64,000 nucleotides of DNA from Streptomyces panaciradicis (lineage in GTDB: Bacteria > Actinomycetota > Actinomycetes > Streptomycetales > Streptomycetaceae): NCBI RefSeq assembly GCF_023516615.1, contig NZ_JAMGBF010000079.1, forward strand, positions 19,462 to 83,461, written 5' to 3'. Below, piece after piece: positions 44,717-53,742 of this stretch (position 1 is the stretch's first letter; every line of letters begins with the position of its first letter). A program made the position numbers and the translations under genes. Below the pieces are notes generated by a model, which was not told the DNA's origin, made no database searches, and saw only the letters and a program-made list of their open reading frames with translations.

Positions 44717-45127
44717 ATGACGCAACAGGGAACCGACGTGAGCTGGGCGCTCCGCGATCTCGTGGAGTCCATCCCGGAGATCCGCTTCGCCCTCGTGGCC
44801 TCCAGTGACGGCAAGGCCATCACCTCCTTCGGCGCCGAGGACCCGGACGACGTGGACCGGTTCGCCGCCGTGGTCGCCGGACTGCAGGCCCTGGCCCAGC
44901 CGGTGGCCGAGCAGTTCCCCAAGTACGCGGGGCAGCTGCGGCTGGCGATGATCGAGGTCGACGGCGGCCATCTCTTCGTCGTACGCGCGGGTGTGGAGAC
45001 GTATCTCGGTGTCCTTGCCCGGGAAGGCCTCGACCAGGGGCTGCTCGGACACCAGATGAGGGATCTGGCCCGCAGGATGGGTGAGCTCCTCGGCACCACT
45101 CCGCGCCTGGAGGAGCACTCTGGATGA
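44717..45127 (+). CDS. cvnB: Roadblock/LC7 protein CvnB
   Basis: A 136-residue roadblock/LC7-domain protein (LVESIPEIRFALVASSDGKAI, FVVRAGVETYLGVLA). In conservons it associates with the CvnD GTPase and the CvnA sensor at the membrane, possibly as a GTPase regulator. It begins five bases after cvnA, and its stop overlaps the cvnC ATG. No unusual residues are seen. Confidence 0.9.
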   Translation: MTQQGTDVSWALRDLVESIPEIRFALVASSDGKAITSFGAEDPDDVDRFAAVVAGLQALAQPVAEQFPKYAGQLRLAMIEVDGGHLFVVRAGVETYLGVLAREGLDQGLLGHQMRDLARRMGELLGTTPRLEEHSG

Positions 45128-45495
45128 GTGCTCCCCGCCGGCCCACGAACCCGTCTGGTCTCGAGCGTTACTACGTCCTCACCCGTGGACGCAGCGGACC
45201 GGGCGGTTCGGCGTCGAGTCTCGACGTGGCGACCCTCATCGTCTCGGTGACCGCCCCCGCACCGGGCATGCAGCACGAGCACGAGGACATCCTCCGGCGC
45301 TGCCGCGATCCGCTGTCGGTGGCCGAACTGGGCGCCCACCTCGGATTGCCCTTCAACATTCTCGCGGTGCTGTTGGCGGATCTGCTCGAGGCAGGCCGCG
45401 TCGAAGCCCGTGACCCCATCCCGGCGCACGACGCCGGCCGCGGGCCCGACCTCGCGCTCCTTGAGGAGGTACTCAGTGGACTTGAACGGCTTTGA
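45124..45495 (+). CDS. cvnC: DUF742 protein CvnC
   Basis: A 123-residue DUF742 protein: RYYVLTRGRSGPG near the N-terminus, HEHEDILRRCRDPLSVAELG, and a winged-helix-like LGLPFNILAVLLADLLEAGRV. CvnC proteins are adaptor-like members of the conservon complex. It overlaps cvnB by four bases, and the cvnD GTG lies inside its 3' end (20-bp overlap), so the genes are translationally coupled. Confidence 0.9.
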   Translation: MSAPRRPTNPSGLERYYVLTRGRSGPGGSASSLDVATLIVSVTAPAPGMQHEHEDILRRCRDPLSVAELGAHLGLPFNILAVLLADLLEAGRVEARDPIPAHDAGRGPDLALLEEVLSGLERL

Positions 45496-46084
45496 CCACC
45501 CCGGGCGCCCGGCCGCCGGGGGCACCACCCGCTCGGTGAAGGTGATGATCGCCGGCGGCTTCGGCACCGGGAAGACCACCATGGTCCGCTCGGTCAGCGA
45601 CATCAAGCCGCTGACCACCGAGGAGACGCTCACCCAGGCCAGCGCCGACGACGACCACCTCATCGGCGTCGCCGACAAGACGGAGACCACCGTCAGCCTG
45701 GACTTCGGCAAGATCAGCCTCAACGACAGCCTGATGCTGTACCTGTTCGGCACGCCCGGACAGGAGCGGTTCTGGTTCCTGTGGAACGGCCTGTTCGAAG
45801 GCGCGCTCGGCGCGGTCGTCCTGGTCGACACCCGGCGCCTGGCCTCCAGCTTCCGGGCCATCGAGGAGATGGAGCGGCAGGACGTCCCCTTCGTCGTGGC
45901 GCTGAACGTCTTCCCCGACTCCAAGGAGTACCCGGTCGAGGAGATCCGGGACGCGCTCGACATCCCCGCACACATCCCGGTCGTGGCCTGCGACGCCCGC
46001 GACCGGGCCTCCAGCCGTGACGTGCTCGTCGCGCTGATCCACCACCTGAAGGACCGCTCCGCCGTCGCACTGGAGTCCCGATGA
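45476..46084 (+). CDS. cvnD: Conservon Ras-like GTPase CvnD
   Basis: A 202-residue small GTPase. The P-loop GGFGTGKTTMV (about 26-36), an effector segment TTEETLTQAS, the G3-like motif LFGTPGQERF and VALNVFPDS as the degenerate G4 region match the CvnD/MglA-like family. It acts as the switch of the conservon. GTG 45476 follows GAGGAGG by six bases, which sets the start inside cvnC. Its stop overlaps the ATG of the downstream P450. Confidence 0.9.
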   Translation: MDLNGFDHPGRPAAGGTTRSVKVMIAGGFGTGKTTMVRSVSDIKPLTTEETLTQASADDDHLIGVADKTETTVSLDFGKISLNDSLMLYLFGTPGQERFWFLWNGLFEGALGAVVLVDTRRLASSFRAIEEMERQDVPFVVALNVFPDSKEYPVEEIRDALDIPAHIPVVACDARDRASSRDVLVALIHHLKDRSAVALESR

Positions 46085-47328
46085 ACGCGCAGCCCTTAAA
46101 CGATCCCGACACGCCGAGCGGGTGCCCGGTCGCGCACGGGACCGACCTCACCCGGCTGTTCGGGCCGGAGGCGTCGACCGACCCGTACGGCATCTACGAA
46201 CGGCTGCGCAAGGAGCACGGGCCCGTGGCGCCGGTGCTGCTCGAGGGCGACGTCCCCGCCTGGCTGGTCCTCGGCTACCGCGACAACCGGCGGGTGCTGG
46301 ACAACCCGCGCCAGTTCAGCCGGGACGCGCGGATCTGGCGGGACTGGCGGGAAGGGCGCATCCCGGAGACGCACCCCCTGATCCCGATGGTCGGCTGGCG
46401 GCCCGACTGCGTCTCCCAGGACGGCGAGCCGCACCGCCGGCTGCGCGGCGCGGTGACCGACGGGCTGCTCGCGGCGTCCAGCCGGGGTGTGCGGCGACAC
46501 GCCACGTACTTCGCCAACAAGCAGATCGACGCGTTCGCGGACGCCGGCCGCGCCGACCTGGTGGCCGACTACGCCGATCTTCTGCCGATGCTCGTGCTCA
46601 CCCGGATCCTGGGCCTTCCCTCGGCGGACGGACTGCGCCTGATCGAGTCCTGCGCCCAGGTCTTCAAGGGCGGTGAGGACGCCCTGGAGCACAACGGCCG
46701 GATCATCCAGATCCTGTCGGAACTCGCCGAGCGCAAGCGGGCCGAGCCGGGCTCCGACTTCGCCACCGCCCTGCTGGAGCACCCGGCCGGCCTGGACCAC
46801 GACGAGGTCGTCAGCCATCTGCGCCTGGTGCTCATCGCCGGCCACACCACCACCAGCAACCTGCTGGCCCAGGTCCTGCAGCGGGTCCTCACCGACGCCG
46901 GCCGGCTGTCCGACCTGGTCAGCGGGCAGCTGAACATCTCGTCCGTGGTGGAGGAGATCATGTGGGACACCCCGCCGCTGGCCGTGCTGCCGGGCCGGTT
47001 CGCGGCGGCCGACCTGGAGCTCGGAGGCCATCACATCCAGGAGGGGGAACTGCTCGTCCTGGGCCTGGCCGCCGGCAACATCGACCCGGAGGTGCGGCCC
47101 GACGCGGCCGTCGCCGTGCAGGGCAACCAGTCCCATCTGGCGTTCAGCGCGGGACCGCACGAGTGCCCGGGGCAGAACATCGGGCAGTCCATCATCGAGA
47201 TCGGCGTGGACGTCCTGCTGCACCGGCTGCCGGACCTGCGGCTCGCCGTGCCGGCGGAGGAGCTGTCCTCGACCGCCTCCACCTGGGAGTCCCGGCTCGA
47301 CAGCCTGCCGGTCGAGTTCTCCGCCTGA
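46081..47328 (+). CDS. Conservon-linked CYP157-like cytochrome P450
   Basis: A 415-residue P450, last gene of the conservon operon (ATGA overlap with cvnD), as in the rar/cvn9 locus. The I-helix is LIAGHTTTSN (Thr256-258) and the heme loop FSAGPHECPGQNIG has Cys362. The K-helix motif is Glu-Ile-Met-Trp (292-295), so the near-universal ExxR arginine is a tryptophan. CYP157 members of S. coelicolor show the same departure. Codon 6 (46096-46098) is TTA, requiring bldA tRNA. Its substrate and partner ferredoxin are unknown; a signalling or scaffold role is possible. Confidence 0.88.
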   Translation: MNAQPLNDPDTPSGCPVAHGTDLTRLFGPEASTDPYGIYERLRKEHGPVAPVLLEGDVPAWLVLGYRDNRRVLDNPRQFSRDARIWRDWREGRIPETHPLIPMVGWRPDCVSQDGEPHRRLRGAVTDGLLAASSRGVRRHATYFANKQIDAFADAGRADLVADYADLLPMLVLTRILGLPSADGLRLIESCAQVFKGGEDALEHNGRIIQILSELAERKRAEPGSDFATALLEHPAGLDHDEVVSHLRLVLIAGHTTTSNLLAQVLQRVLTDAGRLSDLVSGQLNISSVVEEIMWDTPPLAVLPGRFAAADLELGGHHIQEGELLVLGLAAGNIDPEVRPDAAVAVQGNQSHLAFSAGPHECPGQNIGQSIIEIGVDVLLHRLPDLRLAVPAEELSSTASTWESRLDSLPVEFSA

Positions 47329-47339
47329 CCCCGACACCA

Positions 47340-47371
47340 CGCTGCCCGGCCGGTAATCCGGCCGGGCAGCG
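47340..47371. terminator. Bidirectional terminator between conservon and unknown gene
   Basis: CGCTGCCCGGCCGG (47340-47353) pairs perfectly with CCGGCCGGGCAGCG (47358-47371) around a TAAT loop. It sits 12 bases after the P450 stop and 30 bases before the stop of the convergent gene, so it can end transcripts from both sides. Confidence 0.85.
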
Positions 47372-47401
47372 TCGTACGTCGGGACGGTCCACCCTGCGCC
47401 G

Positions 47402-49132
47402 TCAGCCGTCGAGCCAGTCGCCCGCGACGTCCGTGGGACGGTATCCCGTGGCGTTCCACAGGAAGTGCGGGTGGGCGCAGCCGAACATGTAGGCCAGCAG
47501 CGTGGTGTCCTCCCGCCCGGTCCGGGGGTCGTGCAGGGCGTGGAACATCTCGGAGCCGACGACGCCGGCGTCCTCCTGGATCTGCCGGGCGCGGTCCGTG
47601 GACGCCGCCGCGGCGGACGCCTCCACGGCGGCTATGTAGGTGCGCCGCAGGATCTCCCACGTGCTGTCGATGTCGCCGTACCAGGGACCGTGCAGCGCCT
47701 CGTAGGCATGGAGCTCGGCGTCGAACAGAGGCCAGGTGCCGGGGTGCTGGGCCCGGCAGCGTGCGGACAGCTCGGCGGTCCGGGCGCTCAGCGCCGCCAC
47801 GGTGGGCCGCGGGGCGACGGTGAGGGTGGTGCCGTGGGTGAGGATGCCGCTGCACGAGTTGGGCTGCAGGTCGCAGAGCGGGCATGACTCGGCCGGGGGG
47901 AGGCCCTGGGTGATGCCGTCGAACCACAGCGCGTGCCGGCCCGTGAGCCCCATCCAGACGATGGTGGTGGTCATCAGCCAGGTGTTCCACATCGGCGGAT
48001 GCGCCTCGGGCGTGCAGCCGTACTTGACGAGGGCTATGGCGCAGGCGGCGTAGAGGGCCTTGGTGTGGGTGGGCATGTCGGCGAGCCAGAAGTTGCTGAT
48101 CTCGCCGGTGAGGGCGTCCGCTCGTACATCGGCCATGTCGTCGATGACGCGGCACAGCAGCAGGGAGGCGAGGTGTTCCTCCTGCCAGAGCTCGGTGTCG
48201 GGGGAGACGTGCCAGAACAAACAGTCCAGCATCTGCAGCGCCGAGTAGGTGCTCTGGCTGAGCGGGTTGCCCGGAGGAAGCGTCACCTCGCCCGCGTCGT
48301 GCTGCCGCAGCCAGTACTCGTCGACGGATCGCTTGTGGGCCGCGAACAGTCCGGAGACCAGGGCCCGTGCGCTGTTGGTGCTGAAGTCCTCGGCCAGGCG
48401 TTCCTCGACGTGCTGGGTGAGACGCGTGGTGTCGATGGTGTCGATCACGCGTTTGTACTCGTGGAAGACGAGGATGTCGTCCTCGAAGCGGTGGCGGTGG
48501 CCCAGGTCGCGTTCGAGGTCGTTCATCTGCCGGGTCCAGGACCAGCCACCGGTCAGGACGCTGTCGAGTTCGGGGCGGTGCGGCCAGGTCTTGACGGTGA
48601 GAGGACGGCCGGCGCTCTGCCGCCAGCGGTAGTCGTCCGGCGTGCGGGCCGGCGGGGTGGGCAGCCGCAGGCACAGCGGGCAGCCGCAGGCGCTCGACCG
48701 CTCCTCCTCGCGCGGCGGGGTGAGCGCCCGGGTCCTCCAGGCCCCCTCCAGCATCGCGCAGGTCAGGCGGCAGATCTCGACGTCGGTGCCGACCTGGGGG
48801 AAGGCCGCTTCGATCAGGCTCAGGCTGGCATCCAGACGCCTGAGCCTGGCTATGCCCTCCTCGTCGGGCGGGAGGAACGCGGGCCGCGCCAGATGGAGGG
48901 CTCCCTCCACACGCAGCGAGGTGCTGGGGTGGGGGGAACCGAGCGCCTCCAGCCGCTGCCGTACGGCGTCCTGGTAGCCGCGGTACCGCTCCGTACTGCC
49001 GTGGACGCGGGTCAGGAACAGGCGGGCCAGGGCGTCCCCGGCCTCCGTGGGGTGGAGTGGGGCGCTCGGCTGCGCCGTGAGCGTGTTGTCGGCGGACGCC
49101 TCCGGAACGGCACCTACGACTCGGGACTTCAC
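47402..49132 (-). CDS. Unrecognised 576-residue protein with terpene-synthase-like acidic motif
   Basis: A soluble, mostly helical 576-residue protein. Visible features are CGCPLC at 149-154 and CPLC at 417-420 (with Cys427), two matching cysteine pairs that could bind zinc; NDLERD at 204-209; and VIDDMADVRAD at 329-339 followed by GEISNFW at 343-349. The last resembles the metal-binding DDxxD of class I isoprenoid synthases. The rest does not match a terpene cyclase or prenyltransferase that I know, and the motif order is unusual. GTG 49132 follows GGAGA. It is convergent with the conservon P450 and has a 597-bp upstream gap. I do not assign a function. Confidence 0.7.
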   Translation of the reverse strand: MKSRVVGAVPEASADNTLTAQPSAPLHPTEAGDALARLFLTRVHGSTERYRGYQDAVRQRLEALGSPHPSTSLRVEGALHLARPAFLPPDEEGIARLRRLDASLSLIEAAFPQVGTDVEICRLTCAMLEGAWRTRALTPPREEERSSACGCPLCLRLPTPPARTPDDYRWRQSAGRPLTVKTWPHRPELDSVLTGGWSWTRQMNDLERDLGHRHRFEDDILVFHEYKRVIDTIDTTRLTQHVEERLAEDFSTNSARALVSGLFAAHKRSVDEYWLRQHDAGEVTLPPGNPLSQSTYSALQMLDCLFWHVSPDTELWQEEHLASLLLCRVIDDMADVRADALTGEISNFWLADMPTHTKALYAACAIALVKYGCTPEAHPPMWNTWLMTTTIVWMGLTGRHALWFDGITQGLPPAESCPLCDLQPNSCSGILTHGTTLTVAPRPTVAALSARTAELSARCRAQHPGTWPLFDAELHAYEALHGPWYGDIDSTWEILRRTYIAAVEASAAAASTDRARQIQEDAGVVGSEMFHALHDPRTGREDTTLLAYMFGCAHPHFLWNATGYRPTDVAGDWLDG

Positions 49133-49729
49133 ACAGGTCTCCCATCAACTGCGGTCATGGAGGAACCGATCGGCCGTGGTCGTCGGCCGGTCGGTTCCGG
49201 GAACTTCTGCGCCCTCCGCGCAGGCCTCACCGGAGCCGGACGCACACGTGCGGCTCCGCTCCTGGTGCGTGCGCCCGCGAGGGGGCACGACTGATGCGCT
49301 CGCGCGGCGAGGAAGTGGGGGCGGACAGCCCTGCTGTCCGTGCGCTGACGAACCGCTCAGAGCCCGCCCGGTCCACGGACGCGGCGAGCCGCCCGTCCGC
49401 GGCAGGTGATCAACGGCTCGGCGCCGTCGCGGTGTTCACGGCTGCCCGTCGGACGGGGAGCGCGGGGAGGGGCGGACGGTTCTGGGCGTGCCCCAGATGA
49501 CCGTTGACGGGAGTGTCGAACGGGAGGCCGAACCTGGCGTCCTTAGGCATGCGATTCCTTCCGGGATCCGGAACAGGCAGAGCCCCCCCGCCCTGCGAAC
49601 GGGCGGCCTGCTGGCCGCCCGTGCATTCGAACTCAGCTTCTATGGCCGAAAGTTGAACCGAGAAGCGCTACGAGGCTGCCCAGAGCCTAAATGATCTACG
49701 CGTGACCTCACCGTGATATCCGTTACTGC
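49133..49729. other. Long intergenic region with two inverted repeats
   Basis: No convincing gene is seen here. A near-perfect inverted repeat with 15-base arms and one mismatch (49162-49176 and 49184-49198) lies 30 bp upstream of the minus-strand unknown gene, in its promoter or leader. A perfect hairpin ACGGGCGGCC-TGCT-GGCCGCCCGT (49599-49622) lies nearer the amidohydrolase stop and is terminator-like. The last 100 bases are unusually AT-rich for this window. Confidence 0.5.
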
Positions 49730-51364
49730 TTACGCCTCATGAGCTGCGTACACTGCCTCCCCTCCCACGAAGGTCATCGCCACCCGCGTCCGCCCGATCT
49801 CCTGCGGCGGTGCGGCGAACGGATCGCGGTCCAGCACCACGAGATCCGCCAGGTGGCCGACCCGCACCCGCCCGGTGTCGTCGAGATGGTTCACGTACGC
49901 CGATCCGGCCGTGTAGGCCGTCAACGCCTCGGCGAGACCGATCCGTTCGGCGGGCAGGAACACGGGGGCGTCCGTGCTGCCGGGCGCGACCCGGTTCACC
50001 GCGACGTGGACTCCCTGGAGCGGATCGGGGCTGCTCACCGGCCAGTCGCTGCCCGCGGCGAGCCGCGCGCCGGAACGCAGCAGCGCGCCGAACGGGTACT
50101 GCCACGCGGCCCGTTCGGCGCCCAGGAAGGGGATGGTCAGCTCGTCCATCTGCGGTTCGTGCGCGGCCCACAGCGGCTGGAGGTTCGCCGTGGCGTCCAG
50201 CTCGGCGAAGCGCGGCACGTCGCCCGGGTGCACGACCTGAAGGTGCGCCAGATGCGGCCGGGTGTCGCTCGCCCCGTTCGCCGCCCGGGCGGCCTCGATC
50301 GCGTCCAGGGCGTCGCGGACGGCCCGGTCGCCCAGCGCGTGGAAGTGGCACTGGAAACCGAGCGCGTCCAACTCGGTCACGTACTTGGGCAGTTGCCCGG
50401 CGTCGATGAAGCTCTTGCCGCGGTTGGCGGTGGCGCAGCCGCACCGGTCCAGATAGGGATCGAGCAGCGCGGCCGTGCCGTTCTCCGCGACCCCGTCCAG
50501 CATCAGCTTCACCGTCCCCGCACGGAACCGCCCGTGACTCAACGCCTTCCGTTTGTCGACCAGTTCGGGAATCTGCTCGGCCCCGCGCTCCCGGTCCCAC
50601 CACAGGGCGCCGACGACGCGCGCGGTGAGCGAGCCGTCCCGCGCGGCGGCCAGATACGCGCCGGACGGGTCGTCCATGCCGAGGAAGTCGCCGACGAGCG
50701 CGTCCTGCCAGGCCGTGATGCCGAGCGCGTGCAGATGGCGCTGGGCGTGCAGCAGGGCCGCCAGCCGGTCGGCCGCGGTGGCTGGGGGAGTGAGCCGCCC
50801 GACGAGCCGCATGGCCCCTTCCTGCAGGGTGCCGCTCGGCTCGCCGGCCGCGTCCCGTTCGATCCGCCCGTCGGCCGGGTCCGGGGTGTCCCGGGTGACA
50901 CCGGCGAGCTCCAGGGCCCGGCCGTTGACCCAGGCGCCGTGGTGGTCGCGGTTGGGCAGGTACACCGGCCGGTCGGGCACGACGGCGTCCAGCAGTTCCC
51001 GGGTCGGCGTACCGCCGGCGAAGGCCTCCATGGACCAGCCGCCGCCGAGGATCCACTCCCGTTCGGGGTGGGCGTCGGCGTAGGCGCGGACCGCGGCGAC
51101 CGTCTCCTCGGCCGTCGTGGCCCCGGTCAGGTCGCACTGCGACAACTCCAGCCCCGCCGGGACCGGATGGACGTGCGCGTCCTGGAACCCGGGCAGCAGC
51201 AGCCGGCCCGCCAGGTCGACGACCCGGGTCCGCGGTCCCTTGAGGTCCAGCACCTCGTCGTGGCCCACGGCCGTGATGCGGCCGCCGGTGACGGCCACGG
51301 CGGTGGCGGTGCGGCCCTCGGGGGTCAGGACGGGGCCGCCGGTGAAGAGGAGGTCTGCGTGCAT
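49730..51364 (-). CDS. YtcJ-type amidohydrolase
   Basis: A 544-residue metal-dependent hydrolase of the YtcJ/amidohydrolase-3 group. The first metal motif is GFQDAHVHP (about 58-66), later ligands lie in CHFHALGDRAVRDALDAIE and PHLAHLQVVHPGDVPRFAEL, and AAGSDWPVSSPDPL carries the final Asp. Such enzymes cleave exocyclic or N-acyl bonds; the substrate is unknown. No signal peptide. It lies 11 bp downstream of an amino-acid permease gene, so the pair may take up and hydrolyse an amide or modified amino acid. Confidence 0.85.
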   Translation of the reverse strand: MHADLLFTGGPVLTPEGRTATAVAVTGGRITAVGHDEVLDLKGPRTRVVDLAGRLLLPGFQDAHVHPVPAGLELSQCDLTGATTAEETVAAVRAYADAHPEREWILGGGWSMEAFAGGTPTRELLDAVVPDRPVYLPNRDHHGAWVNGRALELAGVTRDTPDPADGRIERDAAGEPSGTLQEGAMRLVGRLTPPATAADRLAALLHAQRHLHALGITAWQDALVGDFLGMDDPSGAYLAAARDGSLTARVVGALWWDRERGAEQIPELVDKRKALSHGRFRAGTVKLMLDGVAENGTAALLDPYLDRCGCATANRGKSFIDAGQLPKYVTELDALGFQCHFHALGDRAVRDALDAIEAARAANGASDTRPHLAHLQVVHPGDVPRFAELDATANLQPLWAAHEPQMDELTIPFLGAERAAWQYPFGALLRSGARLAAGSDWPVSSPDPLQGVHVAVNRVAPGSTDAPVFLPAERIGLAEALTAYTAGSAYVNHLDDTGRVRVGHLADLVVLDRDPFAAPPQEIGRTRVAMTFVGGEAVYAAHEA

Positions 51365-51375
51365 GGGTCCGTTTC

Positions 51376-52878
51376 CTAGGAGAGGGTGGTCAGCAGGGCG
51401 GGCGCGTCCGCGTCCGTCCCCTGGCCGGTGCGGAAGTAGGGGGACCTGCGCACCCACTTGGCCCACGCGGCGGCGACGAGGCCCGACCCGATCATGGCCA
51501 GGGGGGTCAGGAGCAGGAACCACCCGTTGTCCGCCCGGAGTTCGAGATGGTCGGTGGAGGAGTAGAAGCTCCAGCCGAGATATCCGCCGAGCCCGAGCAG
51601 CGCCACCGCGCTCAGCGCGGGAAGCACCACCGCCCGCAGTCCCTGGAGCCGGTCCTCGCGCAGCAGCGAGCGGAAGCGCACCGCCGCCGCCAGCGCGGTG
51701 AGCGCGTACGACAGGGCCACCACGATCCCGACGGCGTTCACCGTCGCCATGATCATGTCCGCGAGCCGCGGGATCACCAGGGCGAGCGCGGCGACCGCCG
51801 CCGCCAGCGCGCCGATCAGCAGCGTCCCGGCCGCCGGAGTGCCGTAGCGCACGCTGACCTTGGACCACACCGGCCCGAGCGTACGGTCCCGGCTCATCGC
51901 GAACATCCCCCGGGCCGTGGGGATCACCCCGGCCTGCAGCGAGGCCACCGCCGAGAACATCAGCGCCACCAGGGGCAGTGCGGCCAGTGGCTGCGCCGCC
52001 AGCCGGTCCCCGAAGTACGCCAGCCCCTGCGCGCCATGACCGGCCAACTCCGTTTCCGACAAGACCCGTTGGAAGGCGATCGAGCCGAGCAGGAACAGGG
52101 CCAGCATGGTCAGGAGCGTGATGAAGCCGGCCCGGGAGGCGTCACGCGGCTCGCGCACCTCCTCGTTGACACTGAAGGCGGCCTCGAAACCCCAGTAGCA
52201 GAACACCGACAGGATCAGTCCCTGCGCCAGCGCCGACGACGAGGGGATGGCGAACGGGTCGAACCAGCTCCAGCTGAAGGCGTGCGGGCCGGTGACGATG
52301 CCGTAGCCGCAGAACCCGAGCAGGACGACGTACTCGAAGACCAGCAGCCCCGTCTGCAGCCGTGCCGCCGTGCGGACCCCGGTGACGGCGGTGACGGTCA
52401 CCGCCACCAGGACGAAGATGCCGAGGGCGGTGGTCTGCGCCGTCGAACCCGCGTCCAGGACGAGCCCGCCCACCCGGTGCACTCCCGCCTCCCCGGCCAG
52501 CTGGATCAGCGCCGAGCCGGTGACCGCGGTCGTGTACGCCAGGAACGCCACCGTCGCCACGATGTTCACCCAGCCGACCATGAAACCGAGCCAGGGACTA
52601 AGGGAACGGCCCACCCACACATAGCCGTTGCCCGCGTTCGGCTCGACGCGGTTGAGCCGGGAGTAGGCGCCGGCGATGCCCAGCACGGGCAGGAACGCCA
52701 GCAGCATGATCGCCGGCAGATGCAGGCCCACCACCCCGGCCGTCACGCCGAGGCCGATGCCGATGCTGGTGGTCGCGGCCGTGCTGGACGCGGCGATGGC
52801 GACGCCGTCGAGGACGCCGAGGGACTTGCGCAGCGCCGGCCGCGCGGGCGGCGCTGCGCCGGGGGACTGGTCGGACAT
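51376..52878 (-). CDS. APC-family amino acid permease
   Basis: A 500-residue transporter with about 12 membrane helices. The N-terminal GVAIAASSTAATTSIGIGLG segment, LAFLPVLGIAGAYSRLNRVEP and NAGNGYVWVGRSLSPW are typical of the APC superfamily. ATG 52878 is preceded by GGAGA. It is the first gene of an operon with the amidohydrolase and is divergent from a TetR regulator 132 bp away, so expression is probably induced by the transported compound. Confidence 0.88.
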   Translation of the reverse strand: MSDQSPGAAPPARPALRKSLGVLDGVAIAASSTAATTSIGIGLGVTAGVVGLHLPAIMLLAFLPVLGIAGAYSRLNRVEPNAGNGYVWVGRSLSPWLGFMVGWVNIVATVAFLAYTTAVTGSALIQLAGEAGVHRVGGLVLDAGSTAQTTALGIFVLVAVTVTAVTGVRTAARLQTGLLVFEYVVLLGFCGYGIVTGPHAFSWSWFDPFAIPSSSALAQGLILSVFCYWGFEAAFSVNEEVREPRDASRAGFITLLTMLALFLLGSIAFQRVLSETELAGHGAQGLAYFGDRLAAQPLAALPLVALMFSAVASLQAGVIPTARGMFAMSRDRTLGPVWSKVSVRYGTPAAGTLLIGALAAAVAALALVIPRLADMIMATVNAVGIVVALSYALTALAAAVRFRSLLREDRLQGLRAVVLPALSAVALLGLGGYLGWSFYSSTDHLELRADNGWFLLLTPLAMIGSGLVAAAWAKWVRRSPYFRTGQGTDADAPALLTTLS

Positions 52879-53010
52879 GGGCGGGTCTCCGCTCGCACCG
52901 GGGGGCCTGGCTGGCCCCGGTGAGCGCACATGAAACTGCCCGGGCACTTAACAGGTCAACGGTGTTGTCATAAGGTGCGGGCACCGGTCGCCGGTCCCAG
53001 GAGGCAGTCC

Positions 53011-53742
53011 ATGAGCGAGCGCGTGGTGCCGCCCGGCGCCCGGCGGCGCAGGCGTCCCACCAAGCAGGGCGTCGTGCTGTCCGAGGAGCTGATCGTGGCG
53101 ACCGCCCTGCGCCTGATCGAGGAGCACGGCGCCGACGCCCTGTCCGTGCGCCGCCTGGGCCGTGCCCTCGGTGCCGACCCCAGCTCGCTGTACCGCTACT
53201 TCCGGCACACCGACGACCTGATGCTCGCCGTCGCCGACGAGCTGATCGGCCGCACCCTGCGCGCCTGGCGGCCCACCGGCGACTGGCGTGCCGACCTGCG
53301 CGACCTCGGCCTGCGCATGCACGCGAGCGCCCTGGCCCATCCGCGGGCGGCCGTCCTGAGCTCGTACCGCGTCACCGGACGCGTGCACGAGATCCAGGCC
53401 GTCGAGACGATCCTGGGCGTGCTGCGCGGTGCCGGCTTCCCCGACGCCGACGCCGTGCGCGTCTACCACGCCTTCATCGACCAGGCCCTCGCCTTCGGCG
53501 CCCTGGACTCGGCGAGCACGGCCCTGCCGAAGGCCGCCCGGGAGGCGGAGGCGGCCGTATGGCGGGCGACGTACGCGAGGCTGCCCGCCGCCACCCATCC
53601 GCACATCGCCGCCGCGGCGCGCCACCTCGTGCACGACATGCCGCGCAGCTCCTACCCGGGCGCCCTCGATCTGCTGCTCGGCGCCGCGGCCGCCCGGCTG
53701 GCGGAAATCCGGGCGACGGTCCGGCCCGGGCAGGCCAGCTGA
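53011..53742 (+). CDS. TetR-family regulator of the permease operon
   Basis: A 243-residue TetR protein with a basic N-terminal arm (ARRRRRPTKQGVVLSEELIV), HTH VRRLGRALGADPSSLYRYFR (about 50-69), and a TetR_C-like ligand domain (VLSSYRVTGRVHEIQAVETI). GGAGG before ATG 53011 sets the start. Divergent position relative to the permease-amidohydrolase operon suggests it represses that operon. The gap holds AACA-GGTCAACGG-TGTT (52950-52966), a weak operator candidate. Confidence 0.87.
   Translation: MSERVVPPGARRRRRPTKQGVVLSEELIVATALRLIEEHGADALSVRRLGRALGADPSSLYRYFRHTDDLMLAVADELIGRTLRAWRPTGDWRADLRDLGLRMHASALAHPRAAVLSSYRVTGRVHEIQAVETILGVLRGAGFPDADAVRVYHAFIDQALAFGALDSASTALPKAAREAEAAVWRATYARLPAATHPHIAAAARHLVHDMPRSSYPGALDLLLGAAAARLAEIRATVRPGQAS

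Noticed and set aside
49294..49694. Short plus-strand frames in the 597-bp gap
   Set aside because: They have no ribosome site and a composition without coding bias, and they overlap the inverted-repeat structures.
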